This document shows positions 1-6,537 of a stretch of DNA of 13,565 nt, piece by piece (the first letter of the stretch is position 1; every line of letters begins with the position of its first letter). Location: positions 1 to 13,565 of the forward strand of contig CAKTYE010000067.1 of NCBI GenBank assembly GCA_934631985.1, read 5' to 3'. The DNA is from an uncultured Clostridia bacterium. Its GTDB lineage: Bacteria; Bacillota; Clostridia; Christensenellales; Aristaeellaceae. The translations under genes and the position numbers were made by a program. The notes under the pieces are model-generated. The model saw nothing but the letters and a program-made list of their open reading frames with translations. It did no database searches and had not been told where the DNA came from.

Positions 1-546
1 CCCAGATAGCTGCACTCTGGTCTTTGCCTGTGTAGGTGAAATCGCCAACTCCGAATGTAATCTGTCCCTTATCCATTTCCAGCGAACGCTTTGCAACGGT
101 CACTTCGAAATCCAGACCGCCAGTGTAGTTGCTAGTATCTGCCGCCGTTACACACAGCGTATAAGTACCAGCATTTATTACCTTCCCGTCTTCTGTTTGG
201 AACGCATATGTCACCGCATCCTTCAATGCCGTGTCATTCGTTGCAGTGTTTTCCAAATTTACGCTTCCCCAGATAGCTGCACTCTGGTCTTTGCCTGTGT
301 AGGTGAAATCGCCAACTCCGAATGTAATCTGTCCCTTATCCATTTCCAGCGAACGCTTCGCAACTGTCACTTCGAAATCCAGACCGCCAGTGTAGTTGCT
401 AGTATCTGCCGCCATTACACGCACATAATACTTTCCTGCGTTCTTTACGCCATCAGCACCAACAGGATTCTTTGCACTATCCAAGAACTCATATGTCACT
501 GCATCCTTCAATGCCGTGCCATCAGTTGTTTCCAGATTTACGCTAT
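1..546 (-). repeat. Tandem repeat of Ig-like/MBG-like domain units (267- and 279-base periods)
   Basis: The same sequence, starting CCCAGATAGCTGC on the plus strand, recurs at 1, 268 and 547, giving units of 267 and 279 bases (89 and 93 codons). Copies 1 and 2 are nearly identical for about 155 bases; the third is more diverged and closes the array next to the linker. Translated units share VTYxF, AGxYxxxV, DTSNYTGGLDFEVTVAKRS, LEMDKGQITF and FTYTGKDQSAAIW. The array probably continues past the left edge. Confidence 0.9.
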
Positions 547-1717
547 CCCAGATAGCTGCGCTCTGGTCTTTGCCTGTATAGGTGAAGCTGCTAACTGCAA
601 ATTTTACTTCACTCTCAACCAAAGCCCGCTTTTCATTGGAGGGCGCTTCTGTCGTAGAGCCACCCTCTGCCGTGGGCGTAGCTTCCGCTGGAGCATCGTT
701 TGCCTCAGCGTCATTCTGCGCGGCATAGCTCACCACCATAGGTGTGGGCGTGGGCGCAGCGTATGCTGCTGATGACCGACCACCGCGCAAGCGCCTCACC
801 ACCATAGGTGCGGGCGTGGGCGCAGCGGGCTGCTGGGTTTCTTCCTCAGCAGGCTCCTCAACAATGGGTTCTTCAACCTCAGGTTCCTCGACCACGGGTT
901 CTTCAACCACAGGCTCTTCCTGGGCGGGTTCTTCCACTGCGGGGGCTTCCGTCACCACAGGCTCCTCGACTGCGGGTTCCTCAACCACGGGTTCCTCAAC
1001 CACGGGTTCTTCGACCTCAGGTTCTTCAACTTCAGGTTCTTCGACCTCAGGTTCTTCAACCTCAGGTTCTTCGACCTCAGGTTCTTCAACCTCAGGTTCT
1101 TCAACCTCAGGTTCTTCGACCACGGGTTCTTCGACCTCAGGTTCTTCAACCTCAGGTTCTTCGACCTCAGGTTCTTCAACCTCAGGTTCTTCAACCTCAG
1201 GTTCTTCGACCACGGGTTCTTCGACCTCAGGTTCTTCGACCTCAGGCTCTTCGACCTCAGGCTCTTCCATGCCCACGTCAGGCTCCAGATTCTCATCAGG
1301 CAGGTCGGGCTGTTCGGGTTCCTCGGCCTTCGGCTCCTCCACCGTCGGCTCCATGGGCTGCTCGTCTACTGCGTCCGGTACGGCAGGGGTGTCCGCTTCG
1401 GTCATTTCCTCCGCCAGCTTCGTGTAATATGTGCCGTCCGCAGCGCGGCACAGCACAAGCAGACCGGTGCGCAGCTGCTCCAACAGCTCCTGCCCGGTCA
1501 CGCCCAGCTGTTCATAGGCCATAGCGTAGGCCGCCTCGTCCAGCTTCCCTGCATTCAGGTACAGCCATGCCACAGCCGACAGCGTATCGCCCTGCTGCGC
1601 TTCCTCAGCAAAGCTGACGGGATGCGCGAAAGGCACCGGCGCTCCGGCAGACACGCTCAGCATCACGCCGGCGGTCACTGCACTGAAAATCCTACGGGTG
1701 GTATTCTTCATGCTCAT
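1..1717 (-). CDS. Large exported surface protein with P-x-V-E-E repeats and Ig-like/MBG-like domains (partial, C-terminus beyond left edge)
   Basis: The frame is open from ATG 1717 to the left edge, about 572 codons. ATG 1717 follows GGAGG after 5 bases; a second ATG at 1711 is possible. The protein starts with a signal peptide (basic residues, a hydrophobic core, then PVSFAEE). A region of about 75 residues follows, opening with QQGDTLSAVAWLY, which faintly resembles a LysM start but is not a convincing LysM. An acidic Pro/Glu/Val stretch comes next (roughly residues 117-293), mostly P-E-V-E-E pentapeptides, then a Pro/Thr linker. Last are repeated 89-93-residue units with FTYTGKDQSAAIW, INAGTYT and DTSNYTGG, typical of MBG/Ig-like adhesin modules. 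The role is inferred: a rigid acidic stalk presenting binding domains. No enzyme motif is visible. A sortase or S-layer anchor, if any, lies outside the window. The Ig-like part is clearly lower in GC than the neighbouring genes. Confidence 0.85.
   Translation of the reverse strand, partial: MSMKNTTRRIFSAVTAGVMLSVSAGAPVPFAHPVSFAEEAQQGDTLSAVAWLYLNAGKLDEAAYAMAYEQLGVTGQELLEQLRTGLLVLCRAADGTYYTKLAEEMTEADTPAVPDAVDEQPMEPTVEEPKAEEPEQPDLPDENLEPDVGMEEPEVEEPEVEEPEVEEPVVEEPEVEEPEVEEPEVEEPEVEEPEVEEPVVEEPEVEEPEVEEPEVEEPEVEEPEVEEPEVEEPEVEEPVVEEPVVEEPAVEEPVVTEAPAVEEPAQEEPVVEEPVVEEPEVEEPIVEEPAEEETQQPAAPTPAPMVVRRLRGGRSSAAYAAPTPTPMVVSYAAQNDAEANDAPAEATPTAEGGSTTEAPSNEKRALVESEVKFAVSSFTYTGKDQSAAIWDSVNLETTDGTALKDAVTYEFLDSAKNPVGADGVKNAGKYYVRVMAADTSNYTGGLDFEVTVAKRSLEMDKGQITFGVGDFTYTGKDQSAAIWGSVNLENTATNDTALKDAVTYAFQTEDGKVINAGTYTLCVTAADTSNYTGGLDFEVTVAKRSLEMDKGQITFGVGDFTYTGKDQSAAIW
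731..826 (-). repeat. Short direct repeat in the Pro/Thr linker
   Basis: Bases 731-760 and 797-826 are a 30-base direct repeat with one mismatch, 66 bases apart. Both encode AAPTP-x-PMVV in the linker between the pentapeptide region and the Ig-like domains. This is a small in-frame duplication of 22 codons. Confidence 0.75.
842..1261 (-). repeat. 15-base coding repeat (P-x-V-E-E) with an exact 90-base higher-order duplication
   Basis: Between 1261 and 962 the coding strand reads 20 uninterrupted P-[E/V/A]-V-E-E units, followed by about eight degenerate ones down to 842. The base unit is 15 nucleotides, with GTC/GTT alternation at the valine codon. That alternation shows a larger period: bases 1035-1147 and 1125-1237 are identical at an offset of exactly 90 bases (six pentapeptides). 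The 15-base period keeps the frame, so gain or loss of units would change stalk length without inactivating the gene. Confidence 0.95.
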
Positions 1718-1853
1718 GGACACCTCCGATGAATGATAGGTCGCCGCGCTGGGCGATGACTTACATGAAAAAAGATGGGCCGTCTGCCTCGCTTCTTCCG
1801 GGGCAGATTCCGTGGTAAAGCGTAACACAAAAGGGACTTTTACCGCAAGGCGA

Positions 1854-1881
1854 ATTGTAATATATCTGTAATATATGGTAA
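1854..1881 (-). promoter_or_regulatory. Candidate promoter of the minus-strand surface protein
   Basis: On the minus strand, TTACCA (1876-1881) is followed after 16 bases by TACAAT (1854-1859). The -35 matches only 4 of 6 positions. It would give a leader of about 130 bases before ATG 1717. Other weak pairings exist in the region. Confidence 0.35.
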
Positions 1882-1912
1882 GTTATCGCAGGGATCAGAC
1901 CAGTTATCGCAG
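1881..1912. promoter_or_regulatory. Direct repeats AGTTATCGCAG x2, possible shared regulator site
   Basis: AGTTATCGCAG occurs exactly at 1881-1891 and 1902-1912. The 21-base offset is about two helical turns, so both copies face the same side of the DNA. The pair lies beside the candidate minus-strand -35 and about 50 bases upstream of the plus-strand -35. A second pair, TGTAATATAT at 1856-1865 and 1867-1876, is 11 bases apart. Binding is inference; no known regulator motif was recognised. Confidence 0.4.
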
Positions 1913-1961
1913 TAAAAGTTTTCTAAATGTCGTTGAGCGGGATACAGGATGGAAATATCCC

Positions 1962-1992
1962 TTGACATGGCAGCGGATGCTGTTGCTATAAT
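1962..1992 (+). promoter_or_regulatory. Promoter of the 32-residue-repeat protein gene
   Basis: Perfect TTGACA (1962-1967) and perfect TATAAT (1987-1992), 19 bases apart. The spacing is longer than the usual 17; GCTATA at 1985 would give 17. It lies 64 bases upstream of the chosen ATG. Confidence 0.65.
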
Positions 1993-2056
1993 ATATTATC
2001 GCTTTCTTTGTTTTTTCCTTCCAGACCGTCAAAAATTTTTTGAAGGATGTGCGCCT

Positions 2057-4747
2057 ATGAAGCATACCCGCTGGCTGCTGGGGTTTCTGCTGTGCCTGCT
2101 GCTCTGCCTTGCGCTGCCTGTCCGGGCGGAGATCTCCGCCAACCTGCGCGTGCAGGAGACCCGCACCAAGATCAAATACAACGGTAGCCGTGTGCGCATG
2201 GACACCTCCACCTTTCTGGACCTGGACGGTCAGCCCGCCATGGCGGAGGATCTGGGCTATGCCACGGTGCACTCCATTTACAACCGCAAGCCGCGGGTCA
2301 TCCGCATGGAATACCTCGACCTGAACGACGCGCTCGTCTGCAACCGGGACGGCTATGCCATCGTCACCCAAAGCTGGGACGGGGTGGGCCGCATGCTTTC
2401 TCGCGCCTATTGGGATGAAAACGAGCAGCCCGTGCTGGGGCCGGAGGGCTACCACAGCATCCGCTATGTGTATGACCACCTGCTGCTTATCCGCGAGGAG
2501 CATTACGGCACGGACGGTCTGCCTCTGCGCAGCGACACCCTGTATGCCGTGAAGCGCAATACCTATGAAAAGAAGCGCGCCGTGCTGGTGGAATACCTCG
2601 ACGCGGACGGTCTGCCCATGAACAGCCCTGAGGGCTATGCCACCATTCGCCGCGCCTATCAAAAGACCAAGCTGATCCACGAAGCCTTTTACGACGCAGA
2701 GGGGAATCTGTTCTACAACCCCGCCAAGCAATACGCCTGCTTCGACCAGCAGATGAAGAATAACCTGGTCGTCCGTACCGATTATTATGGCGCGGACGGG
2801 GAGCATATCCTCTACAAAAACGCCTATGCCTATTATGAAAACACGCACACCTGGATGAAGGGGCGGCGCATTACCACCACCATCTTCTATGGCCCGGACG
2901 GACAGCCCCGTACCCAGAAGGGCGGCTATGCCCAGGTAAGCTACAGCTATCCCTCCGGCAGCAGCCTGCCCCGCAGCATTACCTATTACAGCGCCAGCGG
3001 GGAGCGGGTGTACATCTCCGCAGGCTATTCCCGGGTGGAGCGCTTCTACACCACCAGCAAGCAGGTATGGAAGGAGCTTTACTATGACGTAGACGACAAC
3101 CTGCTTGTGCTGCCCAAGAAGGGCTACGCCGGCATCCAGCGCCGCTACAACAGCAATGGCGTGGTGCTGGTAGAGAATTATCTGGACGCCACGGGCGAGG
3201 AAGGCCCCCTGCCCGCCGGATATTCCACCGTACGCAACACCTACGACAAAAAGAGCCGCCTGATCTCCGAGCGGTATTATGATGTGCATCGACGGCTAGT
3301 GACCTGTCAGCAGGGCTACGCCGGGGTAGATTACACCTATGACGCAAACGGCAACGTCAGCGGCAAAACCTTTATCGGCACGAAAAATCAGGTGCTGGAG
3401 CTGCCCGCCGGGTATGCCCGGTGCGAGATCACGTCTACCTCGGCAGGCCCCGCGTCCATCCGCTATTACCATGCGGACGGCACCCCCGGCACCGGGGAAA
3501 GCGGCTGCTTTGAGGAGCGCTTCACCTACAATGCTGACGGCGATGTGGTGCTGATCCTTTACTTCGACGCGGACGGCGCGCCCGCATGCAGCACGGATGC
3601 AGGCTACGGCAAGCGCTATGAATATGATGGAAACGGGCGCATGATCGGCCTGTGCTATCTCAGCGCCGATCAGTCCCTCCTGGCTGCGCCCTGCGGCTAC
3701 GCCAAGGTGGTCTATACCTATGACGAGCGCGGGCAGCTCATTGCGCAGGATTATTTTGGGGCTGACCTGACCCCCTGCCAGATCCCGGAGGGCTATGCTT
3801 CCCTGCGCTGCGGCTATGACGAGCGCGGACACATGATCCTCCGCGAGACCCTGGGCGTGGACGGTCAGCTCTGTGCCACCAGCAAGGGCTATGCCCGCCT
3901 GCTGCGCATTTATAATGAAGACGGGCTGTGCGAAAGCGAGCGCTATGAGGGCGCGGATGGTCAGCCTGCCCTGAGCGACAAGGGCTACGCCTGTGTGCGC
4001 TATACTTATGACGCTTCCCGCCGCATGATCCGTCAGGCGTTCTTTGACGGCACGGGAGCACCCATGGATCACCCCAACAGCTACGCCGCCGTGACCTACG
4101 CCTATGACAAGGATGGGCGCGTTTCTCTGGAAAGCTATTTTGACGCGCAGGAGCAGCCCGTGCGCTGTGTGAAGGGCTACGCCGCCCGCCGCATGACCTA
4201 CACCAAGGACGGCTATGTCGCCACGGAAACCTATCTGAACGAGGCTGGTGAGAAGCTTCTGCTGGCGCAGGGCTATGCGGTTCGGCTGCGCGCCTACGAC
4301 AGCGCGGGCCGGGTAACGCTGGAGCATTATCAGGACGCGCAGGGAAAGCCCTGCTGCTGCGACAAGGGCTATGGCAAGGCCGTCTATACCTATGACGAGC
4401 AACTGCAAACCATTGCCTATCAAACGCTGAAGGGCCAGCCCTACACGCTGGAGGAGGGCTATGCCAAGCGCACCGTCCTCACAGACAGCGATGGCAACAC
4501 CCTGCGCATCAGCTATCTGGACATAGGCGGCGCGCCTGTGCTGCTGACCGGCGGCTACAGCATCCTTGTCTATGCTTATGAGGACGGCCGCTGTGTTTCC
4601 CTGACCTATCTGGACACGCAGGGGCGGCCCGTGCAGCTTGCCGCCGGGTATGCCTCCGTTGCGTACCGCTACGATGCTGCCGGGGTGCTGACTGCAAAGG
4701 ATTACCTGCGTTTGGATGGCACGGTAGCCTTCACCAAGGCGCAGTAA
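2057..4747 (+). CDS. Secreted protein made of about 26 tandem 32-residue GYA/YD repeats
   Basis: 896 residues from ATG 2057. That start is chosen because AAGGA lies 9 bases upstream and the protein then opens with a textbook signal peptide (MKHTRW, a Leu/Cys-rich core, PVRAEIS). The in-frame ATG at 1949 would place translation across the promoter. From about residue 67 to 896 the protein is one repeat of mean period 32, with consensus G-Y-A-x-V-x-Y-x-Y-D-x-x-G-R, then E-x-Y-x-D-A-D-G-x-P. About 26 copies are recognisable; a few are degenerate (TLYAVK, SGCFEE). The YD..G core distantly recalls RHS/YD repeats, but no RHS core, toxin tip, catalytic motif, transmembrane anchor or LPxTG-like signal is present. 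The C-terminus ends right after the last repeat. A released or loosely bound extracellular beta-repeat protein is the cautious inference; ligand and function are unknown. Confidence 0.85.
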   Translation: MKHTRWLLGFLLCLLLCLALPVRAEISANLRVQETRTKIKYNGSRVRMDTSTFLDLDGQPAMAEDLGYATVHSIYNRKPRVIRMEYLDLNDALVCNRDGYAIVTQSWDGVGRMLSRAYWDENEQPVLGPEGYHSIRYVYDHLLLIREEHYGTDGLPLRSDTLYAVKRNTYEKKRAVLVEYLDADGLPMNSPEGYATIRRAYQKTKLIHEAFYDAEGNLFYNPAKQYACFDQQMKNNLVVRTDYYGADGEHILYKNAYAYYENTHTWMKGRRITTTIFYGPDGQPRTQKGGYAQVSYSYPSGSSLPRSITYYSASGERVYISAGYSRVERFYTTSKQVWKELYYDVDDNLLVLPKKGYAGIQRRYNSNGVVLVENYLDATGEEGPLPAGYSTVRNTYDKKSRLISERYYDVHRRLVTCQQGYAGVDYTYDANGNVSGKTFIGTKNQVLELPAGYARCEITSTSAGPASIRYYHADGTPGTGESGCFEERFTYNADGDVVLILYFDADGAPACSTDAGYGKRYEYDGNGRMIGLCYLSADQSLLAAPCGYAKVVYTYDERGQLIAQDYFGADLTPCQIPEGYASLRCGYDERGHMILRETLGVDGQLCATSKGYARLLRIYNEDGLCESERYEGADGQPALSDKGYACVRYTYDASRRMIRQAFFDGTGAPMDHPNSYAAVTYAYDKDGRVSLESYFDAQEQPVRCVKGYAARRMTYTKDGYVATETYLNEAGEKLLLAQGYAVRLRAYDSAGRVTLEHYQDAQGKPCCCDKGYGKAVYTYDEQLQTIAYQTLKGQPYTLEEGYAKRTVLTDSDGNTLRISYLDIGGAPVLLTGGYSILVYAYEDGRCVSLTYLDTQGRPVQLAAGYASVAYRYDAAGVLTAKDYLRLDGTVAFTKAQ

Positions 4748-4792
4748 AAAACGAGGGCGCTTCCCCTGCCCCATGCAGGAAAAACGCCCTCG
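4746..4792 (-). terminator. Intrinsic terminator of the sortase gene
   Basis: CGAGGGCG (4752-4759) pairs with CGCCCTCG (4785-4792), with an inner CCTGC/GCAGG stem. On the minus strand the hairpin is followed by six T (4751-4746), overlapping the stop codon of the convergent repeat-protein gene. On the plus strand there is no T-run after the stem, so it mainly serves the minus-strand gene. Confidence 0.8.
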
Positions 4793-4800
4793 CCCCTATC

Positions 4801-5769
4801 CTATTTCAGCGTAGAGAGCCGCACCAGCCGTGTCAGCTCCTCCGTGGTCTCCTCTTCGCGAATGCGGCGGGCCAGCACCACGCGGCGCTCCGTATCGTCC
4901 TTGACGCAGGTCACCAGAACCAGCAGCTGATCCTCCGAGGTCACATCCACCTGGCTCTGAAACACGGACCGATTCAGCAGCGCGTTCAGGATCTTCTCTC
5001 TGCGCGCCTTGGAGGTGGACAGCAGGTCATACAGGCTCACATAGCCCCAGCTGCTCGGGTTCACGTTGATCGTCCCGGAGGCAACGATCACATAGCTTCC
5101 TTCTTCATAAATGGTGTCAAAGGTCAGGAAGGCATGCTCCTTGTAATAGCTCAGGCTTTCATATGCATGCAGCCTGCCGAACATGGCTTCCGTCTTCATG
5201 TTATGTCCGTAGAGGATGAAGGTATAGGGCCGGGGCCGCAGCTTGCAGCTTTCCTCCAGAAAGATCGCGCCGTTCACGTTGTGATAGCCCAGGCTATCCC
5301 GGTTCAGGTAATAGCTGTTGTCCCGCTGCACCACCGCCGTGTCCAGCTGATCGGGAATATTCAGCCATCCGATAATGTCGCTGTTTCTGCGCCGCAGCGA
5401 CAGGAAGCGATCCGCAATGATGCCATAGGGATTCTCCGCGTAGGTCTGCACAGGCAGCTCGTCCGTATCCGCCTCCACAGGCGCTGCTGCCGTTGGCTGG
5501 GGTATTTCCGTGACAGCCGCCGTCGGACGGACGGACGCAGGCAAGGCTGTCGCGGCAGGGCTTGGAGCCTGGGTCTCCTCGGCATAGTAGGCGTCCCGCA
5601 GCGCCGCCGCGGACTGCTGGGCGCGATAGCCGTCCAGCCCATAGCTCACCAGCCGAACGGCGCAATAGATCGCCACGCACAGCAGCGCGCCCTGCACAAG
5701 CCGCTTTTTCCGCCGACGCTTGCGATCCACAAAGTGATAGCTTCGCCGCCTGCGTGAGCGCCTGTCCAT
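4801..5769 (-). CDS. srtB: Class B sortase (SrtB family transpeptidase)
   Basis: 322 residues from ATG 5769. Sortases are membrane-bound cysteine transpeptidases that cut a sorting motif and join the protein to the peptidoglycan cross-bridge or to pilin. The protein has a very basic N-terminus, one membrane segment (about residues 24-44), an Ala/Pro/Thr linker and then the catalytic domain. The domain contains IIGWLNIPD (132-140), catalytic His in YGHNM (H189), catalytic Cys in LVTC (C288), and Arg in ERRVVLARR (R295/R296). An upstream in-frame GTG at 5955 is rejected: it has no ribosome binding site and lies upstream of the promoter found here. GAGG sits 5 bases before ATG 5769. The gene has its own terminator. 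Its substrate is not visible; the truncated surface protein at the left edge is a candidate. Confidence 0.93.
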   Translation of the reverse strand: MDRRSRRRRSYHFVDRKRRRKKRLVQGALLCVAIYCAVRLVSYGLDGYRAQQSAAALRDAYYAEETQAPSPAATALPASVRPTAAVTEIPQPTAAAPVEADTDELPVQTYAENPYGIIADRFLSLRRRNSDIIGWLNIPDQLDTAVVQRDNSYYLNRDSLGYHNVNGAIFLEESCKLRPRPYTFILYGHNMKTEAMFGRLHAYESLSYYKEHAFLTFDTIYEEGSYVIVASGTINVNPSSWGYVSLYDLLSTSKARREKILNALLNRSVFQSQVDVTSEDQLLVLVTCVKDDTERRVVLARRIREEETTEELTRLVRLSTLK

Positions 5770-5871
5770 GCCTGCCTCGTTTTGCTTCGGTTGCGTTTCC
5801 TGCGCCACTGTGCCGACCGCCTTTCCACCATGTGCTTTGCATGCTGAGCCTATCTTCGATATGGTTACCAA

Positions 5872-5900
5872 AGCATAGCACCTTTCGCGCCTGCTGTAAA
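5872..5900 (-). promoter_or_regulatory. Promoter of the sortase gene
   Basis: On the minus strand, TTTACA (5895-5900), 17 bases, TATGCT (5872-5877). It predicts a leader of roughly 95 bases and supports ATG 5769 as the start. Confidence 0.6.
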
Positions 5901-5995
5901 GCCCGGAGCTGCGCCGCAGCGCAGCATGCAACTTCAAGCAATTGTAAAATATCACTTTTTAGGCACTATTTAGTCTTATTTTGTAATTTTTCATC

Positions 5996-6024
5996 TTGAT
6001 TCTTTTGCAAATAGCTTGTATAAT
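5996..6024 (+). promoter_or_regulatory. Promoter of the XRE regulator gene
   Basis: TTGATT (5996-6001), 17 bases, perfect TATAAT (6019-6024), in an AT-rich stretch 36 bases upstream of the ATG. TTGTAAA/TTGTAAT/TTGCAAA heptamers at 5942, 5981 and 6005 could be part of an autoregulatory site, but their spacing is irregular. Confidence 0.8.
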
Positions 6025-6059
6025 AAAGGAAAGTTTTCCATCGAAAGGAGTATGTCACG

Positions 6060-6401
6060 ATGATCGGCGAACGACTCTATCAGCTGCGCAAGGATGCCGG
6101 CCTGACCCAGGACGAGCTGGCTGATATTTTGAAGATCAACAAGCATTCTATTTCCTCCTATGAGCGGAACAAGAGCGAACCCCCGGACGGCATCAAGGTC
6201 CGCATGGCAAAGTTCTTTAACGTCTCCATCGACTACATGCTGCAGGTGACCGATAACCCCAAGCCAGTCGGCGAGCAGGATCATGTGCTGCGTCTTCCCA
6301 CGGGCATGCCCGAGGAGGCCGTGGAGGAATTGCAGGACTTTATGGACTTCCTGGCCAAGCGTTATAAGACCCGCCGCAACCGCCGTCGGATTCAGGCGTA
6401 A
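6060..6401 (+). CDS. XRE-family helix-turn-helix transcriptional regulator
   Basis: 113 residues. The N-terminal half is a Cro/C1-type DNA-binding domain: LYQLRKDAGLTQDELADIL (6-24) supplies the first helices, and HSISSYERN (29-37) the recognition helix and following turn, ending with FFNVSIDYML. The C-terminal half is short, with an acidic helix (MPEEAVEELQDFMDFL) and a basic tail (KTRRNRRR). No ligand-binding or protease domain is present. The ATG follows GAAAGGAG at 9 bases. The gene is a single unit with its own promoter and a strong terminator, divergent from the sortase gene. Such small XRE proteins usually repress their own promoter. Control of the sortase is possible from position but unproven. 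It is not linked to any phage genes here. Confidence 0.92.
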   Translation: MIGERLYQLRKDAGLTQDELADILKINKHSISSYERNKSEPPDGIKVRMAKFFNVSIDYMLQVTDNPKPVGEQDHVLRLPTGMPEEAVEELQDFMDFLAKRYKTRRNRRRIQA

Positions 6402-6423
6402 TGCCCGCATTTTCTCCGTATGT

Positions 6424-6460
6424 AAAAAGCGAAGCTGTGTCTATGCAGCTTCGCTTTTTT
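6424..6460 (+). terminator. Intrinsic terminator after the XRE gene
   Basis: A 14-bp perfect stem (6424-6437 with 6446-6459; core GCGAAGCTG/CAGCTTCGC) with an 8-base loop and a run of six T. The leading A-run also makes it plausible on the minus strand. Confidence 0.92.
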
Positions 6461-6461
6461 G

Positions 6462-6491
6462 TTGCGCTTTCAGCCCTGCCTGTGCTACAAT
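6462..6491 (+). promoter_or_regulatory. Candidate promoter of araD
   Basis: TTGCGC (6462-6467), 18 bases, TACAAT (6486-6491) preceded by TG one base upstream (extended -10). It begins directly after the upstream terminator, so araD is expected to be transcribed on its own. The 8-base palindrome ACGCGCGT (6502-6509) lies near the expected transcription start. Confidence 0.55.
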
Positions 6492-6537
6492 TAAACCAAA
6501 CACGCGCGTTGAAATAACATACAGGGAGGTTTCCGCC

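Larger units (their letters stand above)
1718..2056. other. 339-base divergent intergenic region
   Basis: It separates the two divergent surface-protein genes. It holds a candidate minus-strand promoter (1854-1881), two pairs of short direct repeats (1856-1876 and 1881-1912), and a strong TTGACA/TATAAT pair for the plus-strand gene (1962-1992). The part around 1850-1880 is AT-rich. No small gene was seen. The extended reading frame from 1949 is discounted because it would overlap the promoter elements. Confidence 0.7.

Noticed and set aside
1..546. Possible CRISPR array suggested by long direct repeats
   Set aside because: Units of 267-279 bases with coding continuity are protein domain repeats; there are no short repeats separated by unique spacers.
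744..1524. Plus-strand frames translating to SGSSTSGSST and LQPQVLRPQ repeats, and a minus-strand NLRSKNLRLK frame
   Set aside because: They are other-frame readings of the same 15-base repeat. The P-x-V-E-E frame continues from a signal peptide and ribosome binding site through to the Ig-like domains.
1770..1812. TCTGCC/GGCAGA dyad in the leader of the left-edge surface gene, considered as a riboswitch or attenuator
   Set aside because: It is only a 6-bp stem with a large loop and is not directly followed by a T-run; no known riboswitch consensus was recognised.
1949..2056. N-terminal extension of the repeat protein from ATG 1949
   Set aside because: The extension spans the TTGACA/TATAAT promoter, has no good ribosome binding site, and would bury the signal peptide that begins at ATG 2057.
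1904..4774. Two long minus-strand open frames (461 and 492 codons) opposite the repeat-protein gene
   Set aside because: They mirror the codon periodicity of the 32-residue repeat on the other strand. Their translations are monotonous Ile/Val/Ala/Gly/His-rich repeats with no signal or motif, and they lack ribosome binding sites. The plus strand has a promoter, a ribosome binding site and a signal peptide.
5770..5955. N-terminal extension of the sortase from GTG 5955
   Set aside because: It begins upstream of the sortase promoter (5872-5900), has no Shine-Dalgarno sequence, and adds residues unlike a sortase N-terminus.
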